A stretch of 64,000 nt of DNA from Hasllibacter halocynthiae (GCF_003003095.1 NZ_PVTT01000001.1:248001-312000), one strand, 5' to 3'; positions 36,614-47,845 are shown, counted from the first letter of the stretch. Numbers and translations: made by a program. The notes: generated by a model from the letters alone, not told the origin.

Positions 36614-37327
36614 ATGCAACGCGGCGGCGATCCTCCGCCGGTGCTGACGGCGGCGGAACCGGTCGCGCTGGTCGGGGCGGGGCCGCCGGACGGCCTCCGG
36701 GCGGTGCTGTCTCGGGCCGGGCCGGTCGTGGCCGCCGACGGGGGCGCGGCGGCCTGCCTCGCCGCCGGGCGGGTGCCGGACGCGGTGATCGGCGACCTCG
36801 ACTCGCTGGACGGGGCGGCGCGCGCCGCGATCCCGGCCGGGCGCGTGCACCGCATCGCCACGCAGGACGACACCGACTTCGAGAAGGCGATGGCCCACGT
36901 CCGGGCGCCCCTCGTCCTCGGCGCGGGGTTCCTCGGCGGGCGGGTGGACCATGCGCTGGCCGCGCTGGGGGCGCTGCCGCGCCTGCGGCCCTGCATCCTC
37001 GTCGGCTTGGAGGACTGCGCCTGCGCCCTGCCGGCGGGCGAGACGCGGCTGGACCTTCCCCCCGGCACGCGTGTGTCGCTCTTTCCCATGGGCCCCGTGA
37101 CGGGAACCTCGGAGGGGCTCGAATGGCCGATCGACGGTCTCGCGCTCCGGCCGGCGGGGCGGGTGGGGACCTCGAACCGCGCGAAGGGCCCCGTGCGGCT
37201 GCGGATGGACGGGGCGGGGTGCCTCCTCATCCTTCCGGCGGCCGCGCTCGACGCGATGATCGGCGCCCGCCTGCGCGCCGCGGGCGGCGGATTCGCCGCG
37301 CTTCCACCTTCGGCCCCGTCCGGCTAA
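36614..37327 (+). CDS. Thiamine pyrophosphokinase
   Basis: A 237-residue thiamine diphosphokinase, converting thiamine to thiamine pyrophosphate with ATP. Visible motifs are [28 protein letters not shown] (metal and substrate Asp) and [11 protein letters not shown]. The C-terminal binding domain has [15 protein letters not shown] and TSNRAKG. ATG 36614 follows AGGGACGGA; an in-frame GTG at 36596 is possible. rpiA follows after 35 bases. Confidence 0.92.
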   Translation: MQRGGDPPPVLTAAEPVALVGAGPPDGLRAVLSRAGPVVAADGGAAACLAAGRVPDAVIGDLDSLDGAARAAIPAGRVHRIATQDDTDFEKAMAHVRAPLVLGAGFLGGRVDHALAALGALPRLRPCILVGLEDCACALPAGETRLDLPPGTRVSLFPMGPVTGTSEGLEWPIDGLALRPAGRVGTSNRAKGPVRLRMDGAGCLLILPAAALDAMIGARLRAAGGGFAALPPSAPSG

Positions 37328-37362
37328 GCCGGGCCCGACCACCCCGGGGGAGCTGCGCGATC

Positions 37363-38142
37363 ATGTCCAACCTCTCGCCCGTCGACCGGGCCAAGTTCAT
37401 CGCCGCGCGGCGGGCCTGCGACTACGTCGAGGACGGGATGAAGGTCGGCCTCGGCACCGGGTCCACCGCCGCGTGGATGGTCCGCCAGCTCGGCGAGATG
37501 GTCCGCGAGGACGGGCTGCGCATCAAGGGCGTGCCCACCTCCTCGCGCACGGCGCACCTCGCCCGCGAGACGGGGATCGAGGTGATCTCCCTCGACGAGG
37601 CGAAGTGGCTCGACCTGACCATCGACGGCGCGGACGAGTTCGACGGCGACCTCGCCCTGATCAAGGGCGGGGGCGGCGCCCTCCTGCAGGAGAAGATCGT
37701 CGCGACCGCCTCCGACCGGATGGTGGTGATCGCGGACGCCGCCAAGGAGGTGCAGGCCCTCGGCGCCTTCCCCCTTCCCGTCGAGGTCGTGCCCTTCGGC
37801 TGGCAGACGACGAAGGCGCTCGTGGAGGAGACGCTGGCCGGGGTGGACGTCCTCGGGCGCGAGGCGACGCTGCGCATCAGCGGCGACGGCCCCTATGTGA
37901 CCGACGAGGGGAACTACATCCTCGACCTCGCCCTCAGGCGGATCGGCAACCCCTGGCAGACCTCGCTGGTCCTCAACCAGATCCCCGGCGTGGTCGAGAA
38001 CGGCCTCTTCGTGGACGTCTGCGACGTCGTGGTGATCGGCCGGCCGGACGGCGTGGTCGAGGTGCGCGACGTCGAGAACGGCGCCTCGACGCAGCGGGTG
38101 GACATCCTCGGCGAGGACGCGAACCTCTTCGCGGACGAATAG
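37363..38142 (+). CDS. rpiA: Ribose-5-phosphate isomerase A
   Basis: A 259-residue enzyme interconverting ribose 5-phosphate and ribulose 5-phosphate. The motifs GLGTGSTAAW, TIDGADEFD and KGGGGALLQEKI carry the phosphate loop and catalytic acids. The start is ATG 37363; the upstream open frame is an artefact of the thiamine pyrophosphokinase gene. It shares a direction and short gap with that gene and with gor downstream. Confidence 0.97.
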   Translation: MSNLSPVDRAKFIAARRACDYVEDGMKVGLGTGSTAAWMVRQLGEMVREDGLRIKGVPTSSRTAHLARETGIEVISLDEAKWLDLTIDGADEFDGDLALIKGGGGALLQEKIVATASDRMVVIADAAKEVQALGAFPLPVEVVPFGWQTTKALVEETLAGVDVLGREATLRISGDGPYVTDEGNYILDLALRRIGNPWQTSLVLNQIPGVVENGLFVDVCDVVVIGRPDGVVEVRDVENGASTQRVDILGEDANLFADE

Positions 38143-38227
38143 CGCCCGCCCCCCGCCCCGTGCGGGGGGGAACCCGCCCCTTCGGCCGGGGCGTTCGGAC
38201 CGGCGCGCCCAAGGAAGGACATCCCCC

Positions 38228-39601
38228 ATGGCCCACACGGCCCACGACTACGACCTCTTCGTCATCGGCGGCGGATCGGGCGGGGTTCGCGCCGCCCGCC
38301 GCGCTGCCGCGGCGGGCGCCCGCGTCGCCCTCGCGGAGGAGTACCGCCTGGGCGGCACCTGCGTGATCCGCGGCTGCGTGCCGAAGAAGCTGATGGTCTT
38401 CGCTTCCGAGTACGGGCCCGACTTCCACGACGCGAAGGCCTTCGGCTGGGATGTCCCCGAGGCGCCGGCGTTCCGCTGGCCGCCGTTCCGCGAGCGGCTG
38501 CACGCCGAGCTCGACCGCCTGGAGGGGGTGTACCGCCGCCTGCTGGAGGATTCGGGCGTCGAGGTCGTCGACGCCCGCGCGACGCTGACCGGCCCGAACG
38601 GCGTCGCCCTCTCGAACGGGCGCGAGGCGGGCGCGGACACCATCCTCGTCGCGACGGGCGGGCGCCCCGCGCTGCCGGACTTCCCCGGCGCCGAGCTCGG
38701 CCTGACCTCGAACGACATGTTCCTCCTCGAGGAGCTGCCGCGCCGCCTCCTCGTCGTGGGGGGCGGCTACATCGCCTGCGAGTTCGCCGGCATGATGAAC
38801 GGCATGGGGTCCGAGGTCTGCATCTACCATCGCGGCGCCCAGATCCTGCGCGGCTTCGACGACGAGGCGCGCGGCCTCATCGCCGAGGGGATGCGCGACC
38901 GGGGCATCGACATCTCGCTCGGGACGTCCGTGCTGGAGATGCGCAGGAAGGACGACGGCACGATCTGGACCAAGTCCACGAACGGCCACGAGGGCGAGTT
39001 CGACGCCGTCCTCCTCGCCACGGGGCGCACGCCCAACACCGAAGGCATGGGCCTTCGGGAGGCGGGCGTCGAGATCACCCGCAAGGGCACGGTCTGCGTG
39101 GACGCCATGTCGCGCACGAACGTCCCCTCGATCTGGGCCATCGGCGACGTGACCGACCGCGTCGCCCTGACCCCCGTCGCCATCCGCGAGGCCATGGCCT
39201 TCGTGCGCACCCGCTTCGGGGGCGAGGACTGCCCCCCCGACCACGACCTGATCCCATCGGCCGTCTTCACCCAGCCCGAGATGGGCGCCGTCGGCATGAC
39301 CGAGGAGCAGGCGCTCGAGCGGGACGTCCCGGCCGAGATCTACGCCACCTCGTTCCGGCCCATGCGGACCGCCTTCGCCGGCCGCCCCGACCGGGTGCTG
39401 ATGAAGATGGTCGTCCACGCCGAGACGCGCGTCGTCCTCGGGGTGCACATCGTCAGCCCCGGCGCGGGCGAGATGATCCAGTTCGCGGGCGTCGCCGTGA
39501 AGGCCGGATTGACGAAGGAGCAGTTCGACGCAACCTGCGCCGTCCACCCCACCGTCGCCGAGGAGATGGTGACCATGGACGCCCCCGTCCGCACCCTCTG
39601 A
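38228..39601 (+). CDS. gor: Glutathione-disulfide reductase
   Basis: A 457-residue flavoprotein disulfide reductase. FAD site VIGGGSGGVRAAR, redox pair C45 and C50 in GGTCVIRGCVPKK, NADPH site VVGGGYIACEFAG, FAD motif SIWAIGDVTD and the catalytic C-terminal His in CAVHPTVAEE are all visible. The CVIRGC form of the redox motif is the one seen in alphaproteobacterial and plant-type glutathione reductases. GGAAGGAC precedes ATG 38228. Confidence 0.96.
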   Translation: MAHTAHDYDLFVIGGGSGGVRAARRAAAAGARVALAEEYRLGGTCVIRGCVPKKLMVFASEYGPDFHDAKAFGWDVPEAPAFRWPPFRERLHAELDRLEGVYRRLLEDSGVEVVDARATLTGPNGVALSNGREAGADTILVATGGRPALPDFPGAELGLTSNDMFLLEELPRRLLVVGGGYIACEFAGMMNGMGSEVCIYHRGAQILRGFDDEARGLIAEGMRDRGIDISLGTSVLEMRRKDDGTIWTKSTNGHEGEFDAVLLATGRTPNTEGMGLREAGVEITRKGTVCVDAMSRTNVPSIWAIGDVTDRVALTPVAIREAMAFVRTRFGGEDCPPDHDLIPSAVFTQPEMGAVGMTEEQALERDVPAEIYATSFRPMRTAFAGRPDRVLMKMVVHAETRVVLGVHIVSPGAGEMIQFAGVAVKAGLTKEQFDATCAVHPTVAEEMVTMDAPVRTL

Positions 39602-39726
39602 TACGGCCGCGCGCGACTCGCTCGGCTTGCGCGAATGGATGGAACACTACCCTTGGTGGTGCGCGTTCAAGGTTCGACCGGCCGACGCCAACCCCCCCAC
39701 CGGCGTCCGGGCGGCCGGAGGATGAG

Positions 39727-40923
39727 ATGAACGACCGCATACATGGCGGCGAGGCTGGGACGTCCGGCCGCGCGCCCGACGAACTCGCGGGCCGTCTGCG
39801 CCAGCAGAAGCTGCTCGCCGATTTCGGCGCCTTCGCCCTCTGCGCGGGCAGCTTTCACGAGGTCGCCGACGAGGCCGTGCGCGTCGCCGCCGAGGGCCTG
39901 GACGTCCGGCTGGCAAAGTATCTCCACTTCCGCGAGGCGGAGGGCGACCTCCTCATGCTCGCGGGGACCGGCTGGGGGCCGGGCGTCGTGGGAAGCGCCA
40001 CCTTCTCCGCCGATCCAGGAAGCCCCGCCGGCTACGCCTGGCAGAAGGGCGAGGCGGCGATGGCGAACGACCTGCCCTCCGACGGCCGTTTCCGCACGCC
40101 GCCCCTCCTGGCCGAGCGCGGGGTCCGCCGGGCGATCAACGTGCCCGTGAAGGATTCCGGCCATCCCTTCGGCGTGCTGGAGGGCAACGACACCGCGCCC
40201 GGCATGTTCACCCAGGCCGATGCCGACTTCCTGCAGGGCATGGCGAACGTCCTGTCCGGCGCCATCTTCCGCGAGCGGCGCGAGCGCGAGCTGCGCGCCG
40301 CCGAGATGCGCCAGACCCTTCTCGCCGACGAGATGCGGCACCGCGTCAAGAACCTCTTCTCGGTGGTGCAGGCGGTCATCTCCCTCTCCCGGCGCGAGGC
40401 GTCGCGGAACGGCGCCTCGGACCCGCTCGCCCTCCTGACGGGGCGGATCGACGCACTGCGCGCGGCCGGCGAGGCGGGGCTGAGCGGCACCCGCGGCGCC
40501 GTCCCGACCGCCGAAGGGGGCGGGTGGGTCGACCCGATCGAGCTGTCGCGCCACGTCCTCGGCGCCTATGGCGACCGGATCGAGATCGAGGGCGGCGCGC
40601 CCGCGTTGACGTCGGGCCAAGCCGGCCCGGTCGCCATCATCCTCCACGAGCTCGCGATCAACGCTTTGAAATACGGCGCCCTTTCCGTTCCCGAAGGCCG
40701 CGTCTCCCTCTGCTGGAACGCGGCGGAGGGCGCCCTGCTCCTTCTTTGGCGCGAGGTGGACGGCCCGCGCGTACTCGGACCGCCCGAGGATTCGGGGTTC
40801 GGCCTGGGCCTGATGCGGCGCATCGCGGCGCCGCTCGGGGCGGACCTCTCGCTGGACTGGTCGCCGCCCGGCCTGGCAGTCACGCTTCGAATGATGCCGG
40901 AGGCGCGACCAGCCGCCGCTTGA
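39727..40923 (+). CDS. Orphan HWE-type sensor histidine kinase with GAF domain
   Basis: A 398-residue soluble sensor kinase. A GAF-like sensor spans about residues 30-190 (LAKYLHFREAEGDLLMLAGT). The phosphoacceptor is H205 in the box EMRHRVKNLFSVVQAV, of the HWE/HisKA_2 type. The ATPase domain has HELAINALKYGALS (N box) and GFGLGLMRR. No membrane segment and no response regulator gene are nearby. In alphaproteobacteria such kinases often feed the PhyR general stress pathway or act as light or redox sensors; which applies here is inference. Start ATG 39727 follows GGAGGATG. Confidence 0.9.
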   Translation: MNDRIHGGEAGTSGRAPDELAGRLRQQKLLADFGAFALCAGSFHEVADEAVRVAAEGLDVRLAKYLHFREAEGDLLMLAGTGWGPGVVGSATFSADPGSPAGYAWQKGEAAMANDLPSDGRFRTPPLLAERGVRRAINVPVKDSGHPFGVLEGNDTAPGMFTQADADFLQGMANVLSGAIFRERRERELRAAEMRQTLLADEMRHRVKNLFSVVQAVISLSRREASRNGASDPLALLTGRIDALRAAGEAGLSGTRGAVPTAEGGGWVDPIELSRHVLGAYGDRIEIEGGAPALTSGQAGPVAIILHELAINALKYGALSVPEGRVSLCWNAAEGALLLLWREVDGPRVLGPPEDSGFGLGLMRRIAAPLGADLSLDWSPPGLAVTLRMMPEARPAAA

Positions 40924-40980
40924 ATCCCCGCCGCGCGTCCGTAGGTAGGTGGCGAGCCAACAAGGGAAGGCATCGACGCG

Positions 40981-42153
40981 ATGGCAGGCAATTCCGGCGG
41001 TCCCTGGGGATCGGGCGGCGGCGGAAGCCGTCCCCCGCGCGGACCCGAAGGCCCTGGGGGCCCGGGGGATCGTCCCCCCCGCCGCCCCGGACAACAGGGC
41101 CAGATCGAGATCGACGACCTCGTCCGCAAGGGGCAAGAGCAGCTTCGCGTCCTGATGGGCGGCCGGGGGCGGCGGCGCGCGGACGGCCCGGGCGGCGGCG
41201 GCGGCGGCGGCGGCCCCGCGCTGACGCGCGGCACGATCGCCCTCGTGGCGCTGGTCCTCGTGGTCCTGTGGCTCTTCGCCAGCTTCTACCGCGTCGACAC
41301 CTCCGAGCGCTCGGTCGAGCTGTTCCTCGGCGATTTCTCCGAGATCGGCGAGCCCGGCCTCAACTTCGCGCCCTGGCCCTTCGTCACGGCCGAGGTCGTG
41401 CAGACCGACGTCCAGCGGACCGAGCAGATCGGCGTGAACACCGACCGCGGCGCCACGCGGGGCGCATCCGGGCTGATGCTGACGACGGACGAGAACATCG
41501 TCGACATCGACTTCCAGGTGGTCTGGAACATCACCGATCCGGCCAGCTTCATCTTCAACCTCGCCGACCCCGAGCAGACCATCCGGGCGGTCAGCGAATC
41601 GGCCATGCGCGAGGTGATCGCCCAACGCGCGCTGGCGCCGATCCTGAACACGGACCGCGACCAGATCGCCGACGAGGTGCGCCTGCTGATCCAGGCGACG
41701 CTCGACCGCTACGACGCGGGCGTGAACATCGTGCGCCTCAACCTCGACCGGGCCGACCCGCCGGGGCAGGTGATCGACGCCTTCCGCGACGTGCAGGCCG
41801 CCGAGCAGGAGCGTGACCAGCTCCAGCGCCGGGCGGATCGCGACGCCAACGTCGCCGTCGCCCAGGCCAACGGCCGCGCCGCGCGGGTCCGCGAGGAGGC
41901 CGAGGCCTACCGCGCCCGCGTCGTGAACGAGGCCGAGGGCGAGGCCGCGCGCTTCACCTCTATCCTCGCGGAGTACCAGCGCGCCCCCGAGGTCACGCGC
42001 ACGCGCCTCTACCTCGAGACCCTCGAGGAGGTGTTCGGCCGCGTCGACAAGATCATCCTCGACGAGGCCGTGTCGGGCGGCCAAGGCGGCGGCGGCGTGG
42101 TGCCCTACCTCCCCCTCAACGAGCTGCGCCGCGGCGCGGGAGAGAGCCAATGA
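40981..42153 (+). CDS. hflK: HflK, FtsH-protease modulator (prohibitin/SPFH family)
   Basis: A 390-residue membrane protein. A Gly/Pro/Arg-rich cytoplasmic N terminus (1-80) leads to one membrane helix (about 84-102), then an SPFH domain (FYRVDTSERSVELFLG onward) and a long helical region rich in Arg, Ala and Glu. It assembles with HflC into a cage around FtsH. The stop overlaps the hflC ATG as ATGA. Confidence 0.96.
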   Translation: MAGNSGGPWGSGGGGSRPPRGPEGPGGPGDRPPRRPGQQGQIEIDDLVRKGQEQLRVLMGGRGRRRADGPGGGGGGGGPALTRGTIALVALVLVVLWLFASFYRVDTSERSVELFLGDFSEIGEPGLNFAPWPFVTAEVVQTDVQRTEQIGVNTDRGATRGASGLMLTTDENIVDIDFQVVWNITDPASFIFNLADPEQTIRAVSESAMREVIAQRALAPILNTDRDQIADEVRLLIQATLDRYDAGVNIVRLNLDRADPPGQVIDAFRDVQAAEQERDQLQRRADRDANVAVAQANGRAARVREEAEAYRARVVNEAEGEAARFTSILAEYQRAPEVTRTRLYLETLEEVFGRVDKIILDEAVSGGQGGGGVVPYLPLNELRRGAGESQ

Positions 42154-43151
42154 ACCGCAACGTCTACCTCGCCATCGCCGGGGTCGTGGCCCTGGTGGTC
42201 CTCCTCTCCTCCGTCTTCATCGTGGACGAGCGCGAGAAGGCCCTCGTCCTCCAGTTCGGCCAGATCGAGCGGGTCGAGGAGGAGCCGGGCCTCAAGTTCA
42301 AGATCCCCTTCATCCAGGAGGTCGTGCGCTACGACGACCGGATCCTCGCGCTCGAGACCGACGTGATCGAGGTGACGCCCTCGGACGACCGACGCCTCGT
42401 GGTGGACGCCTTCGCGCGCTACCGCATCAGCGACCCGGTGCGCTTTCGGCAGTCGGTCGGCGCGGCCGGCCTCGCCTCCGCCGAGCGGCAGCTCGAGGAC
42501 ATCCTGACGACCCAGACCCGCGCGGTGCTGGGCGCCGACGGCGTGACCTCGAACACCATCCTCTCGCCCGAGCGCGGCGTGCTGATGGAGCGGATCGCCC
42601 GCGCCGCCGACGCGCGCGCCGCCTCGCTGGGCCTCGACATCGTGGACGTGCGCCTCAAGCAGACCGCGCTGCCCGAGCAGAACCTCGAGGCGACCTTCGC
42701 CCGGATGCGCGCCGAGCGCGAGCGCGAAGCCGCGAACGAACGGGCGACCGGCGCCCAGCTCGCCGAGGAGATCGTCGCCGCCGCCGAGCGGACGGCCGTC
42801 GAGACCACCTCGACCGCCGAGCGCGACGCCCAGATCATCCGGGGCGAGGCCGACGCCGCCCGGACGCGCATCTTCGCCGAGGCATTCAGCGCCGACACGG
42901 AGTTCTACGAGTTCACCCGCCACCTCCAGGCCTATCGCGAGGCCTTGGAATCGCAGGGGACCACCATGGTGATGACCCCGGACTCCGAGTTCTTCGACTA
43001 CCTGCGCTCCAACAACCCCGGCGGCATCACGCTGCCCGAGGCGGTCACGAGCGCGCGCGTGCCGGCCCCGCTGGACCCGCCGCCGGCGGTGGAGGACGAC
43101 GAGGGCGTCGAGGTACAGGTCGTCCCGGTCGAGCCGGCCGAGACGAACTGA
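42150..43151 (+). CDS. hflC: HflC, FtsH-protease modulator (SPFH family)
   Basis: A 333-residue partner of HflK with an N-terminal membrane helix (about residues 5-25), the SPFH opening VDEREKALVLQFGQIERVEE and the helical ERQLEDIL and REREAANERATGAQLAEEIV regions. A short acidic tail (EDDEGVEVQVVPVEPAE) extends past the conserved part. ATG 42150 overlaps hflK. degP follows, an arrangement found in related genomes. Confidence 0.96.
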   Translation: MNRNVYLAIAGVVALVVLLSSVFIVDEREKALVLQFGQIERVEEEPGLKFKIPFIQEVVRYDDRILALETDVIEVTPSDDRRLVVDAFARYRISDPVRFRQSVGAAGLASAERQLEDILTTQTRAVLGADGVTSNTILSPERGVLMERIARAADARAASLGLDIVDVRLKQTALPEQNLEATFARMRAEREREAANERATGAQLAEEIVAAAERTAVETTSTAERDAQIIRGEADAARTRIFAEAFSADTEFYEFTRHLQAYREALESQGTTMVMTPDSEFFDYLRSNNPGGITLPEAVTSARVPAPLDPPPAVEDDEGVEVQVVPVEPAETN

Positions 43152-43163
43152 CCCCGGACGCGG

Positions 43164-43185
43164 GGGCCGGCTTCCAAGCCGGCCC
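43164..43185 (+). terminator. Hairpin after hflC, weak terminator
   Basis: GGGCCGGCTT and AAGCCGGCCC form a perfect ten-base inverted repeat around two bases. No T run follows (CTCCGCC), so it may only slow transcription or protect the 3' end. The 250 bases before degP hold nothing else recognisable. Confidence 0.45.
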
Positions 43186-43401
43186 TCCGCCGTCCCTCGC
43201 GGGCCCGCCACGGTCCCTCGGCGACCGGCGGCGGGCGCCTTTCCTTCAAGGGCGTCACGCGAAGGTGAGGCGGTCGTGGGCCGCGCGCCGTTGCGGCGGG
43301 GCCATGAAGGGAAAATATTGCGGCGATCGCGGGATCTGCGCCCGACCGCGTGCGGGCCCGCGTCCGGACATGCGACCGGCGGCCCCTCCGCGCCGCCCGA
43401 C

Positions 43402-44886
<1,485 letters not shown>

Positions 44887-44907
44887 TCGGTCCCTCCGGG
44901 GGATGAC

Positions 44908-44935
44908 GGGGGCGCCTTCGGGCGCCCCTTCTCGT
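44908..44935 (+). terminator. Rho-independent terminator after degP
   Basis: GGGGCGCC and GGCGCCCC enclose a TTCG tetraloop, followed by TTCTCGTT. It lies 22 bases after the degP stop. The rest of the 237-base gap to 45124 shows no gene. Confidence 0.8.
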
Positions 44936-45123
44936 TGCGCCGCCCGCGCGCACCAGGCCCGGATCAGGGTCCGTAGCCCGAAGGGGCGCCACCAGGGGCC
45001 GGATGATGGATTCGCGTCCATGGGGCCCAGCATAGGGCCCAGACGTTAAGCGAACGTTGCCCTGGCGGACGATGCCCGAAGGTACCGTCAAAGACCTCGC
45101 GACGCGAAAAGAATCCGGGAAGG

Positions 45124-46104
45124 TTAAAGATCCACCACCACCCGTCCGCGCACCTTCCCCCCCAGGATCTCGGCCCCCAGCCGGGGCACGTCCTCCAGCG
45201 TGGCGGGCACGACCATCGCCTCCAGCTTCTTCATCGGCAGCAACTCTGCGATGCGGCCCCAGGCCCGCACCCGGTCTTCGTAAGGCTTCGTCACGCTGTC
45301 GATCCCCAGGAGGTTCACCCCCCGCAGGAGGAAGGGTATCACCGTCGCGGGAAGATGCGGCCCCCCCGCGAGGCCCACCGCCGCGACCGAGCAGCCATGT
45401 CGCATCTGCCCCAGGACCCGCGCCAGCATCGCGCCGCCGACCGCGTCGATGCATCCCGACCAGACCTCCGACTCGAGGGGGCGCCCCACCGTCTCGGCCA
45501 GCTCGGCGCGGGGCACGATCCGGGTGGCGCCGAGGTCCCTCAGATAGCCTTCCTGCTCGGGCCGGCCGGTCACCGCCGCCACCTCGCGCCCCATCGCCCC
45601 CAGGATCGCCGTCGCGACCGAGCCGACGCCCCCCGACGCCCCCGTGACGAGGACCTCGCCCGGCGGCAGGCCCTGATCCTCCAGCGCCTGGATGGCCAGC
45701 ATCGCGGTCAGGCCAGCCGTGCCGACGGCCATCGCCTGCCGCAGGTTCAATCCTTCGGGCAGGGGCACCAGCCATTCGCCCTTCACCCGGGCCATCCCGG
45801 CATAGCCGCCCCAATGCGCCTCGCCCACGCGCCATCCGGTCAGCACGACCTCGTCGCCCGGCGAATACCGTTCATGGTCAGAGGTTTCCACGACGCCGCC
45901 GAAGTCGATCCCCGGCACGTGGGGATAGTGGCGCACCAGCCCCCCGCCGCCCGGCATCAGGCAGAGCCCGTCCTTGTAGTTCACCGTGGAATGGCAGACC
46001 CGCACGGTCACGCCGCCTTCTGCCACCTCGGGCAGATCGGCCTCCGAGAGCTCGCGGATCGCCGGCGCGGCGCCTTCTTTCTCGATCATGAGGGCGTCGA
46101 ACAT
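45124..46104 (-). CDS. acuI: Acrylyl-CoA reductase-like MDR oxidoreductase (YhdH/AcuI type)
   Basis: A 326-residue medium-chain dehydrogenase/reductase of the zinc-free YhdH/YhfP/AcuI subgroup. The opening MFDALMIEKEG, SEADLPEVAEGGVTVRV, NYKDGLCLM and the nucleotide loop VTGASGGVGSVA are typical of AcuI, which reduces toxic acryloyl-CoA to propionyl-CoA in DMSP and 3-hydroxypropionate metabolism. No dmdA or ddd gene is in the window, so the role is by homology. ATG 46104 shares one base with the upstream stop (TGATG), so the two genes are coupled. Confidence 0.85.
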   Translation of the reverse strand: MFDALMIEKEGAAPAIRELSEADLPEVAEGGVTVRVCHSTVNYKDGLCLMPGGGGLVRHYPHVPGIDFGGVVETSDHERYSPGDEVVLTGWRVGEAHWGGYAGMARVKGEWLVPLPEGLNLRQAMAVGTAGLTAMLAIQALEDQGLPPGEVLVTGASGGVGSVATAILGAMGREVAAVTGRPEQEGYLRDLGATRIVPRAELAETVGRPLESEVWSGCIDAVGGAMLARVLGQMRHGCSVAAVGLAGGPHLPATVIPFLLRGVNLLGIDSVTKPYEDRVRAWGRIAELLPMKKLEAMVVPATLEDVPRLGAEILGGKVRGRVVVDL

Positions 46105-46625
46105 CACGCGGCTCCTTCGGGCATCAGGAAGAGGTCGGTCGCCTCCGGGCGCGCCCCGGCGGCGGTCAGCATGGCATGGATCTGGCCGCGGTGGTGGACC
46201 TGGTGGACGAACACGTGGGTGACCACCCGGCCCGCGGGGAGGGCCACCTCGCCCCCGGCCGAGGCCGAGCGCCAGCGCACCTCGCCGCGCAGGAACTCGT
46301 CCGTCAGCCCGGCGGCCCACCCGGCGAGCGCCGCGTCCGTCTCGCCCCGGCGGGACTGCAGGCGGCCCCAGTCCGCCTCCTGGCGCGGCGATTCGGCCAG
46401 CCCCGCCTCCGGCGCCGGCGTCCCCGTCAGCCTCGACAGCCAGAGCAGGTCCGCCCAGAGCAGATGCGACATCGTCCCGTGGATCGAGCCGAAGAAGGCG
46501 CCGCGGTCCCGCTCCCGCTCCCGCGGGGGGAGGGCGTCCGCCGCGCGCATCTGCGCCTCGTTCTGCCAGGCGTTGTAGCGGGCCATCATCACGGCCCAGT
46601 CGCGGTCGATCAGCGTGTCGGTCAT
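46104..46625 (-). CDS. DinB-family protein
   Basis: This 173-residue four-helix protein carries the DinB/YfiT metal-ligand pattern: His in GSIHGTMSHLLWAD and the two His in HVFVHQVHHRGQ. Members include metal-dependent thiol transferases and proteins of unknown role; it is unrelated to DNA polymerase IV. It starts at ATG 46625 and ends on the acuI start, so they form a two-gene unit. tRNA-Ser lies upstream on the same strand. Confidence 0.85.
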   Translation of the reverse strand: MTDTLIDRDWAVMMARYNAWQNEAQMRAADALPPRERERDRGAFFGSIHGTMSHLLWADLLWLSRLTGTPAPEAGLAESPRQEADWGRLQSRRGETDAALAGWAAGLTDEFLRGEVRWRSASAGGEVALPAGRVVTHVFVHQVHHRGQIHAMLTAAGARPEATDLFLMPEGAA

Positions 46626-46724
46626 GGCGTCCGGTCCTCTCGCGTCGCTCCCGTCACCACGCCGGACCCGGCACCGGGGTTCCGCCCCTTTCCCGCCCGT
46701 CGCGGGCCGCCCCGGCCGGGGCGA

Positions 46725-46814
46725 TGGCGGAAGCGGTGGGATTCGAACCCACGGGACGGTTGCCCGCCCGGCGGTTTTCAAGACCGCTGCCTTCGACCGC
46801 TCGGCCACGCTTCC
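46725..46814 (-). tRNA. tRNA-Ser(UGA)
   Basis: The minus strand folds as a class II tRNA. The seven-base acceptor stem pairs GGAAGCG with CGCTTCC, and the discriminator G and CCA are encoded. The anticodon loop CTTGAAA gives anticodon UGA, reading UCA. A long variable arm (GCGGGCAACCGTCCC) and GTTCGAATCC in the T arm mark serine. Total 90 bases with CCA. Confidence 0.97.
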
Positions 46815-46984
46815 TCTCCCTCGGGCGGTTACCGCGCCGCCAGGCGAAGGGGAAGGCGCGACCTGCCGGACGCGGCATGCCGCCGACGAAGGGCGGCGCG
46901 GCTTCCCCCGCCCGGCACGAGCGGCTAGAATCCGCCCAAACGATGGGCAGGGTCCGGCAACAATCCGGGCGGAGGGGCAGCTTC

Positions 46985-47845
46985 ATGGACAAGACGCGTC
47001 GCATCTGGGGCGCGCTCGCCCTGGCGGGACTTCTGGCAGGCTGCGGGGAGGAGGGGTTCAAGCCCTCCGCGCTCCTGCAGGGGGAGAGGGCCGAGGCGCC
47101 CGCGACCACCGTGATCGAGCAGCGCGACGTCGAGGCCCCGGAGGTGTTCCAGGTCACCGAGCCGGCGATATGGGACGGCCGCCCGTCTCTCGGGGGGATC
47201 TGGGTCGCCCATCCCGAGGTGCAGGAGCCCGAGCGCGTCATCATCCGCGATACCGGCTCGGGCCGCTTCGTGGTCGGCGCCCTCTTCCGGCGCGAGCGGC
47301 TCGGTCCCGGCCCGCGCCTCCAGATCTCCTCCGAGGCGGCCGAGGCGCTGGGGCTGATGGGCTCCGTCCCCGCCACGCTCGAGGTGACCGCCCTGCGCTC
47401 GGAGGACGTGCCCGTGACTGTTCCCGCCCCCGCGGCGGGCGGCCTCGACGCCGTGACCCCCATCGAGGCCACGCCGCTGGCCGGGCCCGACCTCGAGAAT
47501 CCCTCCGAGGACGAGCTGCGCGAGATCGCCCTGGCCGGCATCGAGGCGCCGGCCGCCGCCGTGCCGCCGGCGTCGGACGTCATCGCCGCCCCCGCGCCGG
47601 ACGCCGTGGTCCCGACGCGGCCCTTCGTGCAGGTGGCCATCTTCGGCGACGCGGCCAACGCCCGCCGCGCCGAGGCGGCGCTGGGGGGCGAGGGCCTTCC
47701 CGCGGCGGTCCGCGAGGAGGCGCAGGGCGCGCGCACCTTCTTCCGGGTCGTCATCGGACCCGCCTCCTCCTCGCAAGACCTCGACCGCCTCCTCGCGGAG
47801 GCCCGGCGCCTGGGCTATCGGGACGCCTACGCCGTCCGCAACTGA
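46985..47845 (+). CDS. SPOR-domain lipoprotein
   Basis: A 286-residue lipoprotein with lipobox LLAGC (lipidated C20), a long Pro/Ala/Glu-rich linker and a C-terminal SPOR domain (about 220-286, FVQVAIFGDAANARRAEAAL) that binds denuded septal peptidoglycan. It is followed after 14 bases by a D,D-carboxypeptidase gene, so it probably acts in cell-wall remodelling at division. ATG 46985 begins directly at the signal peptide. Confidence 0.88.
   Translation: MDKTRRIWGALALAGLLAGCGEEGFKPSALLQGERAEAPATTVIEQRDVEAPEVFQVTEPAIWDGRPSLGGIWVAHPEVQEPERVIIRDTGSGRFVVGALFRRERLGPGPRLQISSEAAEALGLMGSVPATLEVTALRSEDVPVTVPAPAAGGLDAVTPIEATPLAGPDLENPSEDELREIALAGIEAPAAAVPPASDVIAAPAPDAVVPTRPFVQVAIFGDAANARRAEAALGGEGLPAAVREEAQGARTFFRVVIGPASSSQDLDRLLAEARRLGYRDAYAVRN

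Noticed and set aside
38175-38193. CGCCCC/GGGGCG hairpin between rpiA and gor considered as a terminator
   Set aside because: Only six base pairs and no T run.
39641-39667. GGAAC followed by CGTT before the HWE kinase gene, resembling an EcfG general-stress promoter
   Set aside because: The spacer is 18 bases, whereas the known pattern has 16-17. Too weak to list as a promoter.
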